Assembly: GCF_034424215.1 (NCBI RefSeq)
Contig: NZ_CP139960.1
Location: forward strand, 5,146,001-5,210,000
Origin: Niabella yanshanensis
Lineage (GTDB): Bacteria > Bacteroidota > Bacteroidia > Chitinophagales > Chitinophagaceae
Direction: 5' to 3'
Length of the DNA: 64,000 nucleotides
Position numbers and translations under genes: made by a program. Positions 1-8,598 of the stretch are shown here, piece by piece. The notes beneath the pieces are model-generated. The model was not told where the DNA came from, searched no databases, and saw only the letters and a list, made by a program, of their open reading frames with translations. Each line of letters opens with the position of its first letter. Position 1 is the first letter of the stretch.

Positions 1-1458
1 ACGGGCCGGGAGCCCAACAGCCGGTATCATGAAACGGTAAACGGCGTCCAGTTAAAAGATAAGCACCAGTTTCCGGATGGGGTAGATCCTTATATTATCC
101 CCGGCAAACCCGAAAGCGGCCTGCTTTGGGGTATCAGCAAAGGGATTTTACAGGAAACCGGTTCAGGTGATGATAAAATACAGGCTTATAATTTCCGTAT
201 ATGTTTAACCAATATACCGCCGAACAGGTTAGCTATCGAACGTCCGGCTAACTATGACTCCACCCGCTATGAATTGCTATTGCGCTATTTGTCTGTAAAG
301 CCCACCGGAGACCTGGGACAGATCCTGAAAATGGATCGCATGCCCAACGGTAAAACAGATATCAATAACCAGGGACCTTTTTCTACGGATATGATCGGGA
401 TGAATTACGATTATCCCAATGGGGATTATACTACCCGGCAACGCATATTTAATAGCCACGTGGATTATACAAAGGGACTGCTTTATTTTATAGGACATGA
501 TGCCCGTATGCCCCGAGCTATACAACAACAGATGTTGCAATGGGGCTACCCTAAAGATGAGTATACCACTACGGGGCATTGGACACCGCAGCTGTATGTG
601 CGTGAAGCCCGCCGCATGAAGGGCGCTTACACCATGACCCAGGCCAACTGCCAGCGTAAAGAGGTTGTAGCAGATGGAGTAGGTATGGCCGCTTATACCA
701 TGGATTCTCATAATGCACAACGCATCGTTGTAAACGGCATGGTAAAAAATGAAGGCGATGTGCAGCTGAAAGGCGTACAACCTTACCCGGTGGCTTATCG
801 TTCTATTACGCCCGACAGTAAAGAGTGTACCAACCTGCTCGTACCCGTATGCCTGTCTGCCAGCCATATTGCTTACGGATCTATCCGTATGGAACCTGTG
901 TTTATGGTATTGGCACAATCGGCTGCTACGGCGGCTTCGATGGCTATTGATCATCAAACAGGCGTTCAGGCTGTTGACGTGCGCCTGTTGCAGCAGCGGT
1001 TAAAAAACAATCCGCTGGCAGATGGAAGCACTGCCGAAATACTGGTAGATGATGCCGATGCTACAATTATTGGAGGACAGTGGGGTAAAGAGACAGCTGG
1101 CGGTTATGGGCCCACCCTTTTGGTGAATAAAGATGCTGCTAAAGCAGCCGTACAGTTTAAGCCTGTGGTTACAAAAGCCGGTAGTTATACTGTTTATTTT
1201 TACTACCCCCGGTTGTCGAAAGCATCTGACCAAATAGCGCTTCAGATTTTTGATGGCGCTAATAAAATAACCAAACAGCTATGGAGTAAAGATATACAGG
1301 TTACCGGGCAAACTTCGGGAGAATGGGTGAGCCTGGGTCAATACCAATTGCCGGCAGGGGATAAAGCATACATAGAGGTAACCAATGAAGGAGCTAATGG
1401 CGCTGTTGCTGCCGACGCTGTTTTATTGGTTCCGGCAACACCTGTTAATAAAAAGTAA
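1..1458 (+). CDS. FAD-dependent oxidoreductase with C-terminal xanthan-lyase-like domain (5' partial)
   Basis: The frame is open from the first base, so the start codon and the N-terminal Rossmann FAD-binding motif lie outside the window; 485 codons are visible. The segment around residues 275-320 (SHIAYGSIRMEP followed by an Ala-rich helix) matches the conserved C-terminal part of FAD_oxidored family proteins found in Bacteroidota polysaccharide clusters. The last 120 or so residues (GPTLLVNKDAAKAAVQFKP onwards) look like the beta-rich golvesin/xanthan-lyase-type domain that follows it. The stop codon overlaps the start of the SGNH gene by one base (TAATG), so the two are translationally coupled. 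The likely role is oxidation or processing of a sugar released by the cluster; the substrate is not readable from sequence. Confidence 0.8.
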   Translation, partial: TGREPNSRYHETVNGVQLKDKHQFPDGVDPYIIPGKPESGLLWGISKGILQETGSGDDKIQAYNFRICLTNIPPNRLAIERPANYDSTRYELLLRYLSVKPTGDLGQILKMDRMPNGKTDINNQGPFSTDMIGMNYDYPNGDYTTRQRIFNSHVDYTKGLLYFIGHDARMPRAIQQQMLQWGYPKDEYTTTGHWTPQLYVREARRMKGAYTMTQANCQRKEVVADGVGMAAYTMDSHNAQRIVVNGMVKNEGDVQLKGVQPYPVAYRSITPDSKECTNLLVPVCLSASHIAYGSIRMEPVFMVLAQSAATAASMAIDHQTGVQAVDVRLLQQRLKNNPLADGSTAEILVDDADATIIGGQWGKETAGGYGPTLLVNKDAAKAAVQFKPVVTKAGSYTVYFYYPRLSKASDQIALQIFDGANKITKQLWSKDIQVTGQTSGEWVSLGQYQLPAGDKAYIEVTNEGANGAVAADAVLLVPATPVNKK

Positions 1459-2219
1459 TGAAATCATCAAGACGACAATTTTTAGAAAAAGGTATGGGGT
1501 GCGTAGGGGGACTGGTATTAGGCGCTGCCCTGCCTGGGCATGCGACAGGGTCTTTAGTAGTAAGGCGGGAAGCGGCCGGGAACCCGTTGAGGGTGATCAA
1601 TGCAGGCGTAGGTGGTAATAATACCATTGATTTGCTAAACCGTATAGACAAGGATTGCCTGGCTCACCGGCCCGCACTCACGATATTAATGGCTGGCACT
1701 AATGATATGAACAGCGTGAAGCATGTACCGTTAGCTGCCTATGAAAAGAATTTATCGGAGATCGCAGATCGCATTGCTGCAGCGGGTAGCCATTTATTGA
1801 TGATGACCATTTTGCCGGCTTATGAGCCATATTTGCTCACCCGGCATCCTGCTTCTTTTTACGAGCCGGAAGGTGTAACCGGTCGCCGCAGGCAGGTCAA
1901 TACGGTTATCAGGAAGGTCGCTGGTCAGCATAAAGCGGTGTTGCTGGACATGGAACAACGGTTTATGGCCATCGGTAAGATAGGCACAGGTAGGGACTCA
2001 CTGATCCGCAATGAGCAGAACGGAAACGTAACGGATGGTATTCATCCCACCGCTAACGGGTACCGGTTTATTGCATTGGCCGTATACGATTGTATTTTAT
2101 ATAACCAGCTTCCCACCTCGTCCATCGTTTGTTTCGGCGATAGTATTACCAGGGGAGATGGTTCCAATCATAAGGATAGCTATCCGGGCTATCTGAACCA
2201 ATTACTAACCACGGCCTGA
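1458..2219 (+). CDS. SGNH/GDSL-type hydrolase with permuted block order
   Basis: A 253-residue secreted hydrolase, probably a carbohydrate esterase. It begins with a twin-arginine-like leader (SSRRQFLEKG, then a Gly/Ala-rich hydrophobic stretch). The mature part starts directly with SGNH block II (INAGVGGNN), then block III (AGTNDMN) and block V (DGIHPTANGY, the Asp-His pair). Block I, which carries the nucleophilic Ser and normally opens the fold, is missing at the front and appears at the extreme C terminus (CFGDSITRGDG, residues about 227-237), just before the stop. All four catalytic blocks are therefore present in circularly permuted order. The next gene starts 25 bases later, so this is not the front of a second SGNH domain. 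It overlaps the upstream oxidoreductase and sits in one operon with the GH2 and GH130 genes. Confidence 0.8.
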   Translation: MKSSRRQFLEKGMGCVGGLVLGAALPGHATGSLVVRREAAGNPLRVINAGVGGNNTIDLLNRIDKDCLAHRPALTILMAGTNDMNSVKHVPLAAYEKNLSEIADRIAAAGSHLLMMTILPAYEPYLLTRHPASFYEPEGVTGRRRQVNTVIRKVAGQHKAVLLDMEQRFMAIGKIGTGRDSLIRNEQNGNVTDGIHPTANGYRFIALAVYDCILYNQLPTSSIVCFGDSITRGDGSNHKDSYPGYLNQLLTTA

Positions 2220-2244
2220 GCCGTAAAAATGGATAATGGATCAA

Positions 2245-4950
2245 ATGAAAAAAATTTGTAGTGCAGTGCTGATCTGTATGATGGTATCACAGGTGGGTGC
2301 ACAGCAGGATGTTTATGAGATGGACCGCTCGGCGCGGCAATCGGTTTCTTTAAATTCATCGGCCGATACCGGCAAAAACGAATCCTGGGCGATGAAGCAA
2401 TACAGCGAAGCCGGTGCGGGTGAGCAGGTATCATCTCCCGGTTACCGGGCGAATGGCTGGTTACCAGCCGTTGTACCGGGAACCGTTTTGAATAGCCTGG
2501 TATATAATAAAATATATCCTGAGCCCTATTATGGAGATAATAATCGCCGTTCACGCGGGTTGATACCTGACCTGCATGAGACGGGTGCCGGCTTCTATCA
2601 TTATTGGTTCCGCAAGACTTTTCAAGTGCCTTCAACATTAACCGGCAAGAAAATGTGGTTAAAGTTCCATGGCATCAATTACAGAGCCACTGTTTGGCTG
2701 AATGGCAAGAAACTAGGTGACATGGCGGGCATGTTTCAACCCGCCAGCTTCGATGTAACCAACATTGTTAACCGGAAAGGAGATAACGTAGTGGCAGTGG
2801 AAGTGAGACCGGTAGATACACCTGGCGATGTTTTTCGAAACAATAAAAAACGTACCGGTGCTGTAGGTGAAAACAACAATGGAGGCGATGGTGAAATGGG
2901 CAAAAATGTAAGTATGCTGATGTCGGTAGGTTGGGACTTTTCGGTGCCCGACGGTACCCGCGATCGTAATACCGGTATCTGGCGAGATGTGGAATTGTAT
3001 AGCACCGGGGAAGTAGTATTAGCGCATCCTTTTGTACAAACCTATTTGCCCTTACCTGATACCAGTGTGGCTATGGAAACCGTATCGGTAGAGGTTAGTA
3101 ATACTACACAACAAAAACAGTTAGGAAGACTTACCGGTGTAATAGCCGGTACTAATATCCGGTTTCAAACCAACCTGGTGCTACAGCCGGGTGAAAGCCG
3201 CCAGGTTATATTTCGTCCGGCTGATTACCCCCAGTTGAAAATAAAAAATCCAAAGCTGTGGTGGCCTGTTAATAAAGGTGGCCAGCACCTATATGAGTTG
3301 ACCCTTCGGTTTGAAAAAAATAATACAATCAGTCACCAGCTAACCACCCGTTTTGGTGTCCGGCAGGTGCAAACCGACCGGTCAACACCCGATCAATCGC
3401 GGCGCTTTATTGTAAACGGGCATCCCGTTTTCATAAGGGGCACTAATTGGGTTCCCGAGGCAATGCTGCGTGGTTCGGCAGAAAGAACCCGTACCGAACT
3501 CCGTTATACCCGTCAGGGCGGTTTTAACCTTATTCGCCTCTGGGCCGGTGGTATTGCAGAATCAGACGAGTTTTACAGGGCATGCGATGAGCTGGGTTTG
3601 CTGGTATGGAACGAATTCTGGATTACGGGAGATACCCGTTTCCCGGCCGATACGGCTCTGTATTTTCAAAACCTGGAAGCTACGGTAAAAAGGATCCGTT
3701 CTCATCCATCGGTAGCCTATTATGTAGCGGCAAATGAATCGAAAGAGATACCGGGTACTCAAGCAAGAATCTTTGCCCTGGATTCCACCATCGGTTACCA
3801 GGAGCAATCAGAATGTTGCGGGGTGCACGATGGTAGTCCGTACAAATATGAAAATCCCATGCAGTATTTCGAAAATACGGCATCGCCCCGTGGCAGCCGG
3901 GTAGATGGCTTCAACCCCGAGTACGGAACGCCTTGCTTGCCTTTGTTGGAGTCGTTGAAAGAGATGATGCCGGGCAAAGATCTCTGGCCCATTAACGATT
4001 CGGTTTGGAATTACCTGGATGGTAATGGCTTTCATAATATCAATACCAAGTACCGCCAGGCGGTTAATGAGTTTGGACCCTCCAATTCTATTGAAGAATA
4101 CGCTAAAAAAGCACAACTGGTGGGCGCTTTAAATTACCGTGCTATTGGTGAAGTGTGGAACTATAATAAATTTGGCTGGGGCGACCGTTTCGCCTCCGGT
4201 TTCCTGTTCTGGTACAATAACAGTCCGCTGCCGCAAACAGCGAGCCGCATGTACGACTGGTACTTACGGCCTACTGCAGCCCTGTACTACTCCCAAAATG
4301 GTTTGGCACCCTTACATCCGCAATTTGATTACCTGAAAAATACGGTGTCGGTATATAACGATTACCGCAAAGCTTTTCCCGATCATACTGTTGAAGCAAG
4401 GATATATGATATGAACTCCAGGCTGGTGCACACCAGCTCCCAAAAGATATCCATACCGGCCGATGGAACCGTAAAGGATGCCCTGCAATTATCATTCAGC
4501 GATAGTTTAACGCAGGTGCATTTTATTAAATTATCTTTGAAATCACCCGCCGGTAAAGAAGTGGCGGAAGCTTTTTACTGGAGGTCGACGGATGCTTATA
4601 AAGGTGCCTGGACGATGACAGGCCCTGCTGTTTCGGGCTTTGCCGATATTAATCGGTTGCCGCAGGCCAAACTAAACGGCACTGTTAAAAAACGGATACT
4701 GAACGGTAAAATATTTTTGGATATGCAGGTAAAGAATGTGTCGGACAAAATAGCTTTCTTTACACAGGTACGTTTAACCGATCGGGTGAATGCAGTAGTG
4801 CCGGCTGTTTTTTATTCGGATAATTTCTTTTCGTTATTACCGGGTGAAATGCGTATGATTACAATGGAAGTAAGCAAAAATGCCTGGAATAGGGTAAATG
4901 GCTTATCGGCGGCTGCATTTAATACCAGCGAACTGAAATTGAAATGGTAG
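2245..4950 (+). CDS. GH2 family glycosidase, beta-mannosidase / exo-glucosaminidase-like
   Basis: A 901-residue exported glycosidase. I prefer the ATG at 2245 (MKKICSAVLICMMVSQVGAQ, a clean signal peptide) over an in-frame ATG nine bases upstream. An N-terminal jelly-roll sugar-binding domain (WLKFHGINYRATVWLNGKKL) is followed by immunoglobulin-like and TIM-barrel domains. The barrel carries RGTNWVPEAML, GFNLIRLWAGG and ANES, whose Glu at about residue 498 fits the GH2 acid/base. VNEFGP has a Glu at about 609 that fits the nucleophile. The architecture is that of the beta-mannosidase, mannosylglycoprotein endo-beta-mannosidase and exo-beta-glucosaminidase branch of GH2. A GH130 gene next door favours a mannose-containing substrate, but exact specificity is inference. 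Confidence 0.85.
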   Translation: MKKICSAVLICMMVSQVGAQQDVYEMDRSARQSVSLNSSADTGKNESWAMKQYSEAGAGEQVSSPGYRANGWLPAVVPGTVLNSLVYNKIYPEPYYGDNNRRSRGLIPDLHETGAGFYHYWFRKTFQVPSTLTGKKMWLKFHGINYRATVWLNGKKLGDMAGMFQPASFDVTNIVNRKGDNVVAVEVRPVDTPGDVFRNNKKRTGAVGENNNGGDGEMGKNVSMLMSVGWDFSVPDGTRDRNTGIWRDVELYSTGEVVLAHPFVQTYLPLPDTSVAMETVSVEVSNTTQQKQLGRLTGVIAGTNIRFQTNLVLQPGESRQVIFRPADYPQLKIKNPKLWWPVNKGGQHLYELTLRFEKNNTISHQLTTRFGVRQVQTDRSTPDQSRRFIVNGHPVFIRGTNWVPEAMLRGSAERTRTELRYTRQGGFNLIRLWAGGIAESDEFYRACDELGLLVWNEFWITGDTRFPADTALYFQNLEATVKRIRSHPSVAYYVAANESKEIPGTQARIFALDSTIGYQEQSECCGVHDGSPYKYENPMQYFENTASPRGSRVDGFNPEYGTPCLPLLESLKEMMPGKDLWPINDSVWNYLDGNGFHNINTKYRQAVNEFGPSNSIEEYAKKAQLVGALNYRAIGEVWNYNKFGWGDRFASGFLFWYNNSPLPQTASRMYDWYLRPTAALYYSQNGLAPLHPQFDYLKNTVSVYNDYRKAFPDHTVEARIYDMNSRLVHTSSQKISIPADGTVKDALQLSFSDSLTQVHFIKLSLKSPAGKEVAEAFYWRSTDAYKGAWTMTGPAVSGFADINRLPQAKLNGTVKKRILNGKIFLDMQVKNVSDKIAFFTQVRLTDRVNAVVPAVFYSDNFFSLLPGEMRMITMEVSKNAWNRVNGLSAAAFNTSELKLKW

Positions 4951-5007
4951 CCATATTGCTCACGAAGCCGGGGCTGACCAGGTAAAAAAAGATCTTAAAA
5001 AATTTGT

Positions 5008-6132
5008 ATGGATAGTTTCTTTAAAAGAACATTAGGATTGTTGGGTCTTATTGCGATGGCATTTTCAACAATGGCACAACAGCCATTGCCCCATTGGACT
5101 TTAGGTCCTTTTATAAGGCCCGCCGGGGCCAATCCCATTATTGTTCCGGATACGCAAACGCTTTTTTTCGATCCCATGAGCAGGAAAAAACTGGCCTGGG
5201 AGGCCGGTGATGTTTTTAATCCCGCAGCCGTGGTTAGGAACAATAAGATCTATGTGCTCTACCGTGCAGAAGACCTGTCGGGAATGGGTATTGGTAAACG
5301 CACGTCCCGCCTGGGGTTGGCTGAAAGTCATAATGGTATTGCGATGAAGAAAAGTCCTGAGCCGGTTTTCTATCCTGCTGAAGATAGCCAAAAGGATAAT
5401 GAATGGCCAGGAGGCTGTGAAGACCCGCGCGTAGCGGTTACTGCTGAAGGTTTATATGTAATGCTCTATACCCAATGGAACCGGAAAGTAGCGCGGCTGG
5501 CTGTGGCTACCTCGAAAGACCTGGTCAACTGGACCAAGCATGGGCCTGCATTTGCCAAAGCTTATGACGGTAAATTCAAAGATATGTTCTGTAAGTCGGG
5601 CTCAGTGGTAACCCAACTTAAAAAAGGAAAGCAGGTGATCACCCGTGTCAACGGAAAGTATATGATGTATTGGGGAGAACGTTTTATGAATATTGCTACT
5701 TCCGACGACCTGGTTAACTGGACACCCACCCTGGATAAAGAGGGCAAACTGGATATGATCGTAAAGCCCAGGAACGGCCATTTTGATAGCGACCTTACCG
5801 AGTGTGGTCCGCCGGCTTTGATAACCGATAACGGCATCCTGGTATTATACAACGGTAAAAATAAAGGGAACAAAGACCGCGATACTAATTACACGGCCAA
5901 TACCTACGCGGCAGGCCAGGTCTTATTCGACCTGAAAGATCCTTCCAAAGTCATCAGCCGGCTCGATCAGCCCTTTTTTGTACCTACAGAGCCTTTTGAA
6001 AAAAGCGGGCAATACCCGGCAGGTACGGTCTTTATCGAAGGCCTGGTATACTTTAAAAGCAGATGGTTTTTATATTACGGCTGTGCTGATAGCAGGGTAG
6101 GGGTGGCTGTTTTTGATCCCCGTACCCGTTAA
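5008..6132 (+). CDS. GH130-like beta-mannoside phosphorylase/hydrolase, exported
   Basis: A 374-residue five-bladed beta-propeller-type enzyme with an N-terminal signal peptide ending at about MAQQ. Recognisable GH130 features are FNPAAVV, VLYRAED followed by TSRLGLAES, the GGCEDPRV motif carrying the conserved Asp, and a C-terminal YYGCADSRVGVA. GH130 enzymes act on beta-mannosides by phosphorolysis or hydrolysis. A periplasmic location makes hydrolysis more plausible, because free phosphate chemistry is usually cytoplasmic; that is inference. It lies 57 bases after the GH2 gene and closes this operon. No clear terminator follows. Confidence 0.8.
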   Translation: MDSFFKRTLGLLGLIAMAFSTMAQQPLPHWTLGPFIRPAGANPIIVPDTQTLFFDPMSRKKLAWEAGDVFNPAAVVRNNKIYVLYRAEDLSGMGIGKRTSRLGLAESHNGIAMKKSPEPVFYPAEDSQKDNEWPGGCEDPRVAVTAEGLYVMLYTQWNRKVARLAVATSKDLVNWTKHGPAFAKAYDGKFKDMFCKSGSVVTQLKKGKQVITRVNGKYMMYWGERFMNIATSDDLVNWTPTLDKEGKLDMIVKPRNGHFDSDLTECGPPALITDNGILVLYNGKNKGNKDRDTNYTANTYAAGQVLFDLKDPSKVISRLDQPFFVPTEPFEKSGQYPAGTVFIEGLVYFKSRWFLYYGCADSRVGVAVFDPRTR

Positions 6133-6284
6133 TGTTAGGAGAAGGACTAATTTTTTACGGCGAATAATTTATTCTGAAGTGTAACAGATCTGTATAAGCA
6201 GGTTTTACGAAAACTTTTACGCCGTTTTCATAGGAAGTTTACCTCCATAATATTCTAAATTATTTGCCGGCATCGGTTGCCATT

Positions 6285-6690
6285 ATTTGCGCATTTATCC
6301 CTACCCGCATGCCTTCAATATGAGCAGCGTGTGTCTGCTTTGAAATAAGTAGTATTACGGGAATATGGCAATATTCCGCATTTGATTTTAATGAGGTGGC
6401 ATAGCTCCTAACCCTCCATCTCAGGCATTATATCTCAGAAATGATTAAATGGATCATTTTTGTTTCTAAAAGTTTTGTGTCAATATTGCATCGGAAGCCT
6501 GATGGAAACCATATGAATATCCCAGCGCCATGGATAGAAAAATCCAAACATCAGGTTCATCATCAATAATCAGAATGTTCTCTTTCATGCCATTTAGCTT
6601 TTTCAGGTATTTACTTGAAATCAGGGTTTCATGTATAGGTTTTAAAAAGTCAAACACGCTGCCAGTTGCTTAATTGGCGACATGCATAAT
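6285..6690 (-). pseudogene. Remnant of an HTCS-type kinase/response regulator (kinase tail plus receiver)
   Basis: On the minus strand, pieces in different frames reproduce the intact pair found at 17306-21260. The kinase C-terminal tail survives as VFDFLKPIHE (intact: VSFALRLPIHQE). It runs without a stop into a receiver start, MKENILIIDDEPDVW (intact MTETILIIDDEQDVL), whose ATG would be at 6588. After a stop and frameshift come MIHLIIS, a broken MPxMxG segment, then SNAEYCHIPVILLISKQTHA and HIEGMRVG. These match the receiver phosphorylation loop and the following helices. The AraC-type domain is gone, and stops and frame changes rule out function. It lies between the two carbohydrate clusters and probably once regulated one of them. 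Confidence 0.85.
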
Positions 6691-7353
6691 GGGATGGTTC
6701 AAATATATACAATGGTCCTAATAAAATGTTTAATACAGATGCCGCGTGTTGACTTTAGCCGTTTGCTGCGTACTTAATTACGATGGGAATAGCCAGGGGC
6801 CTAAATAGTTAAAAGTCTTTTAAGCCTGATATAATACTTTGGCCTTTTGCAGGGAAGGTTGAAAATGTAATCCGACTTTAAAAGATACAATCATTTAAAG
6901 TGTTCTGCTTGCAGTGTTGAATATCTTAAGTTATCAAGTCTTTTATACCAATGCGTTATTCGAAAATGACACGAATGTGCAATAGTTTGAATAAAACTGC
7001 GCATACATGTTTCTTTACTTTGTCTTGTCAAGGATTTGACTAACGATTTGAATTTTTTAACGATCATGTTTGCCGGTGAATTGTATGAAGATTTGAAATA
7101 CTTTAATTGCTTGTGTGATTTACTGCAGTGAGATTATTGGAATGACCTGAGCTTTGATTTGACTATTCAAAGCCGCAATAATCATAATAAATTCCGTTGA
7201 GTTGAGGATAGCAATGAAGATGCCAGGTGATGCCCTGCAGATATATGCTGTGATGCGGTTAGAAGCCGGGTTGGAGAGGCCGCAAGGCTGTATCGTCCAT
7301 ACATGAATTAGGTTTTCCAGATAAACAAAGTGATAGCAAATAAAAATAAACAT
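6691..7353. other. Gene-free region upstream of the second polysaccharide cluster
   Basis: About 660 bases without a credible gene on either strand. It precedes the GH105 and SusC/SusD operon, so it should contain that operon's promoter and the site for its AraC-type regulator. A direct repeat TAACGAT at 7041-7047 and 7058-7064, spaced 17 bases start to start, is the only pattern I would flag as a possible regulator site. That assignment is weak. Confidence 0.4.
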
Positions 7354-8562
7354 ATGAGGGTCATGCAGTGGCTGGCCGGTTGTTTTGTGGCGGGTATATT
7401 TTTACTGGGATGTAGTAAGAGTAATATTAAACCGGCAGAAAAGCCGGAAGTCAAAAAAGATTCAACAACTTATGATTTAGAAAATTTTCCCGAGGGGGCT
7501 CGTCCGCGTGAGGTAGGTCTTAAATTGACTGAACGGTTATTACAAACAAAATATTCTTACTGGGGTAATATTTATTCGCAGTATACGGCAGACCATATCA
7601 CTTATCCTGATGTTTGTGCATGGCTGGGGGCGTTATGGTTTTCTAAGAGTGTGGGCAACGATGCATTGTACAATCAACTGGTAGCCAGATTTGAGCCACT
7701 ATTTACAACTCAAAAGCATCTGCAACCTAATGTCAATACAACCGCCGACAATAAGGTGGATTATTATGTTTTTGGTGCTCTGCCACTGGAAATTTATACT
7801 CAGAAAAATGAAAGCAGGTATAAAGAACTGGGACTAAAATATGCGGATGGCCAGTGGGCATTGCCATCTAAACCGACCGCATCTCAAAAAGACTGGCACG
7901 ACGATGGGTATTCCTGGCAAACGCGCCTGTGGATTGATGATATGTTCATGATTACAGCGTTACAGGCACAGGCATATCTGGCAACCGGGGATGAAAAATA
8001 TATTGAGCGTACTGCCCGGGAGGTTGTATTGTATCTGGATCGGCTACAACGTGATAATGGTTTGTTCTATCATGCGCCTAATGCACCTTTTTTTTGGGCA
8101 AGAGGAGATGGATGGATGGCTGTTGGCATGACCGAAATATTACGTATTCTGCCTAAAACTGCCAAATATGATCTATACCGTACCAGAATAATGAAGGGAT
8201 ATAAAAACATGATGGCAACCTTATTGCAATACCAAGCTCCCGGTGGCATGTGGGGGCAACTCATCGATAATATGTCGTCGTGGAAGGAGACCTCAGGATC
8301 TGCCATGTTCACTTATGCATTGATCAGTGGCGTAAGAAATGGCTGGCTGGATGTAGAGAAATACGGTGCTGCTGCCCGTAAAGCCTGGCTTTCCCTTTTG
8401 ACTTTCCTGGAACCTAATTATGATATACGCGAGGTATGTGAAGGTACGGGCGCCAGGAACGACTATCAATACTACCTGGATAGAAGACGTTGGGTAGGGG
8501 ACCTTCATGGCCAGGCAGCGATGTTATGGTGTGCTTATGCTTTGTCTGGTCCACCCAAATAA
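7354..8562 (+). CDS. GH105 unsaturated glycuronyl hydrolase, lipoprotein
   Basis: A 402-residue (alpha/alpha)6-barrel enzyme. The ATG at 7354 gives a lipoprotein signal with lipobox FLLGCSKS; an upstream GTG at 7330 adds eight residues with no signal character. Family hallmarks are EVGLKLTERLL, YSWQTRLWIDDMFM with the catalytic-type Asp at about residue 195, RDNGLFYHA, and FWARGDGWMAVGM. GH105 enzymes hydrate the unsaturated uronic acid left on oligosaccharides by polysaccharide lyases, releasing 4-deoxy-uronate. A lipid anchor would hold it on the membrane facing the periplasm. It is the first gene of the operon that continues into susC/susD, 36 bases away. A second GH105 sits at 23368. Confidence 0.88.
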   Translation: MRVMQWLAGCFVAGIFLLGCSKSNIKPAEKPEVKKDSTTYDLENFPEGARPREVGLKLTERLLQTKYSYWGNIYSQYTADHITYPDVCAWLGALWFSKSVGNDALYNQLVARFEPLFTTQKHLQPNVNTTADNKVDYYVFGALPLEIYTQKNESRYKELGLKYADGQWALPSKPTASQKDWHDDGYSWQTRLWIDDMFMITALQAQAYLATGDEKYIERTAREVVLYLDRLQRDNGLFYHAPNAPFFWARGDGWMAVGMTEILRILPKTAKYDLYRTRIMKGYKNMMATLLQYQAPGGMWGQLIDNMSSWKETSGSAMFTYALISGVRNGWLDVEKYGAAARKAWLSLLTFLEPNYDIREVCEGTGARNDYQYYLDRRRWVGDLHGQAAMLWCAYALSGPPK

Positions 8563-8598
8563 GTAGCAAAAACTAACGAGAATATCAAATCAACAATT

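Noticed and set aside
277-957. Long minus-strand open frame opposite the FAD oxidoreductase
   Set aside because: It is the complementary frame of a gene with clear family motifs, is Cys/His/Arg-rich and has no recognisable protein pattern.
2120-2219. C-terminal GDSI motif as the start of a second, truncated SGNH domain
   Set aside because: The first domain lacks its own block I, so the motif completes that domain. The downstream gene begins at once with its own signal peptide.
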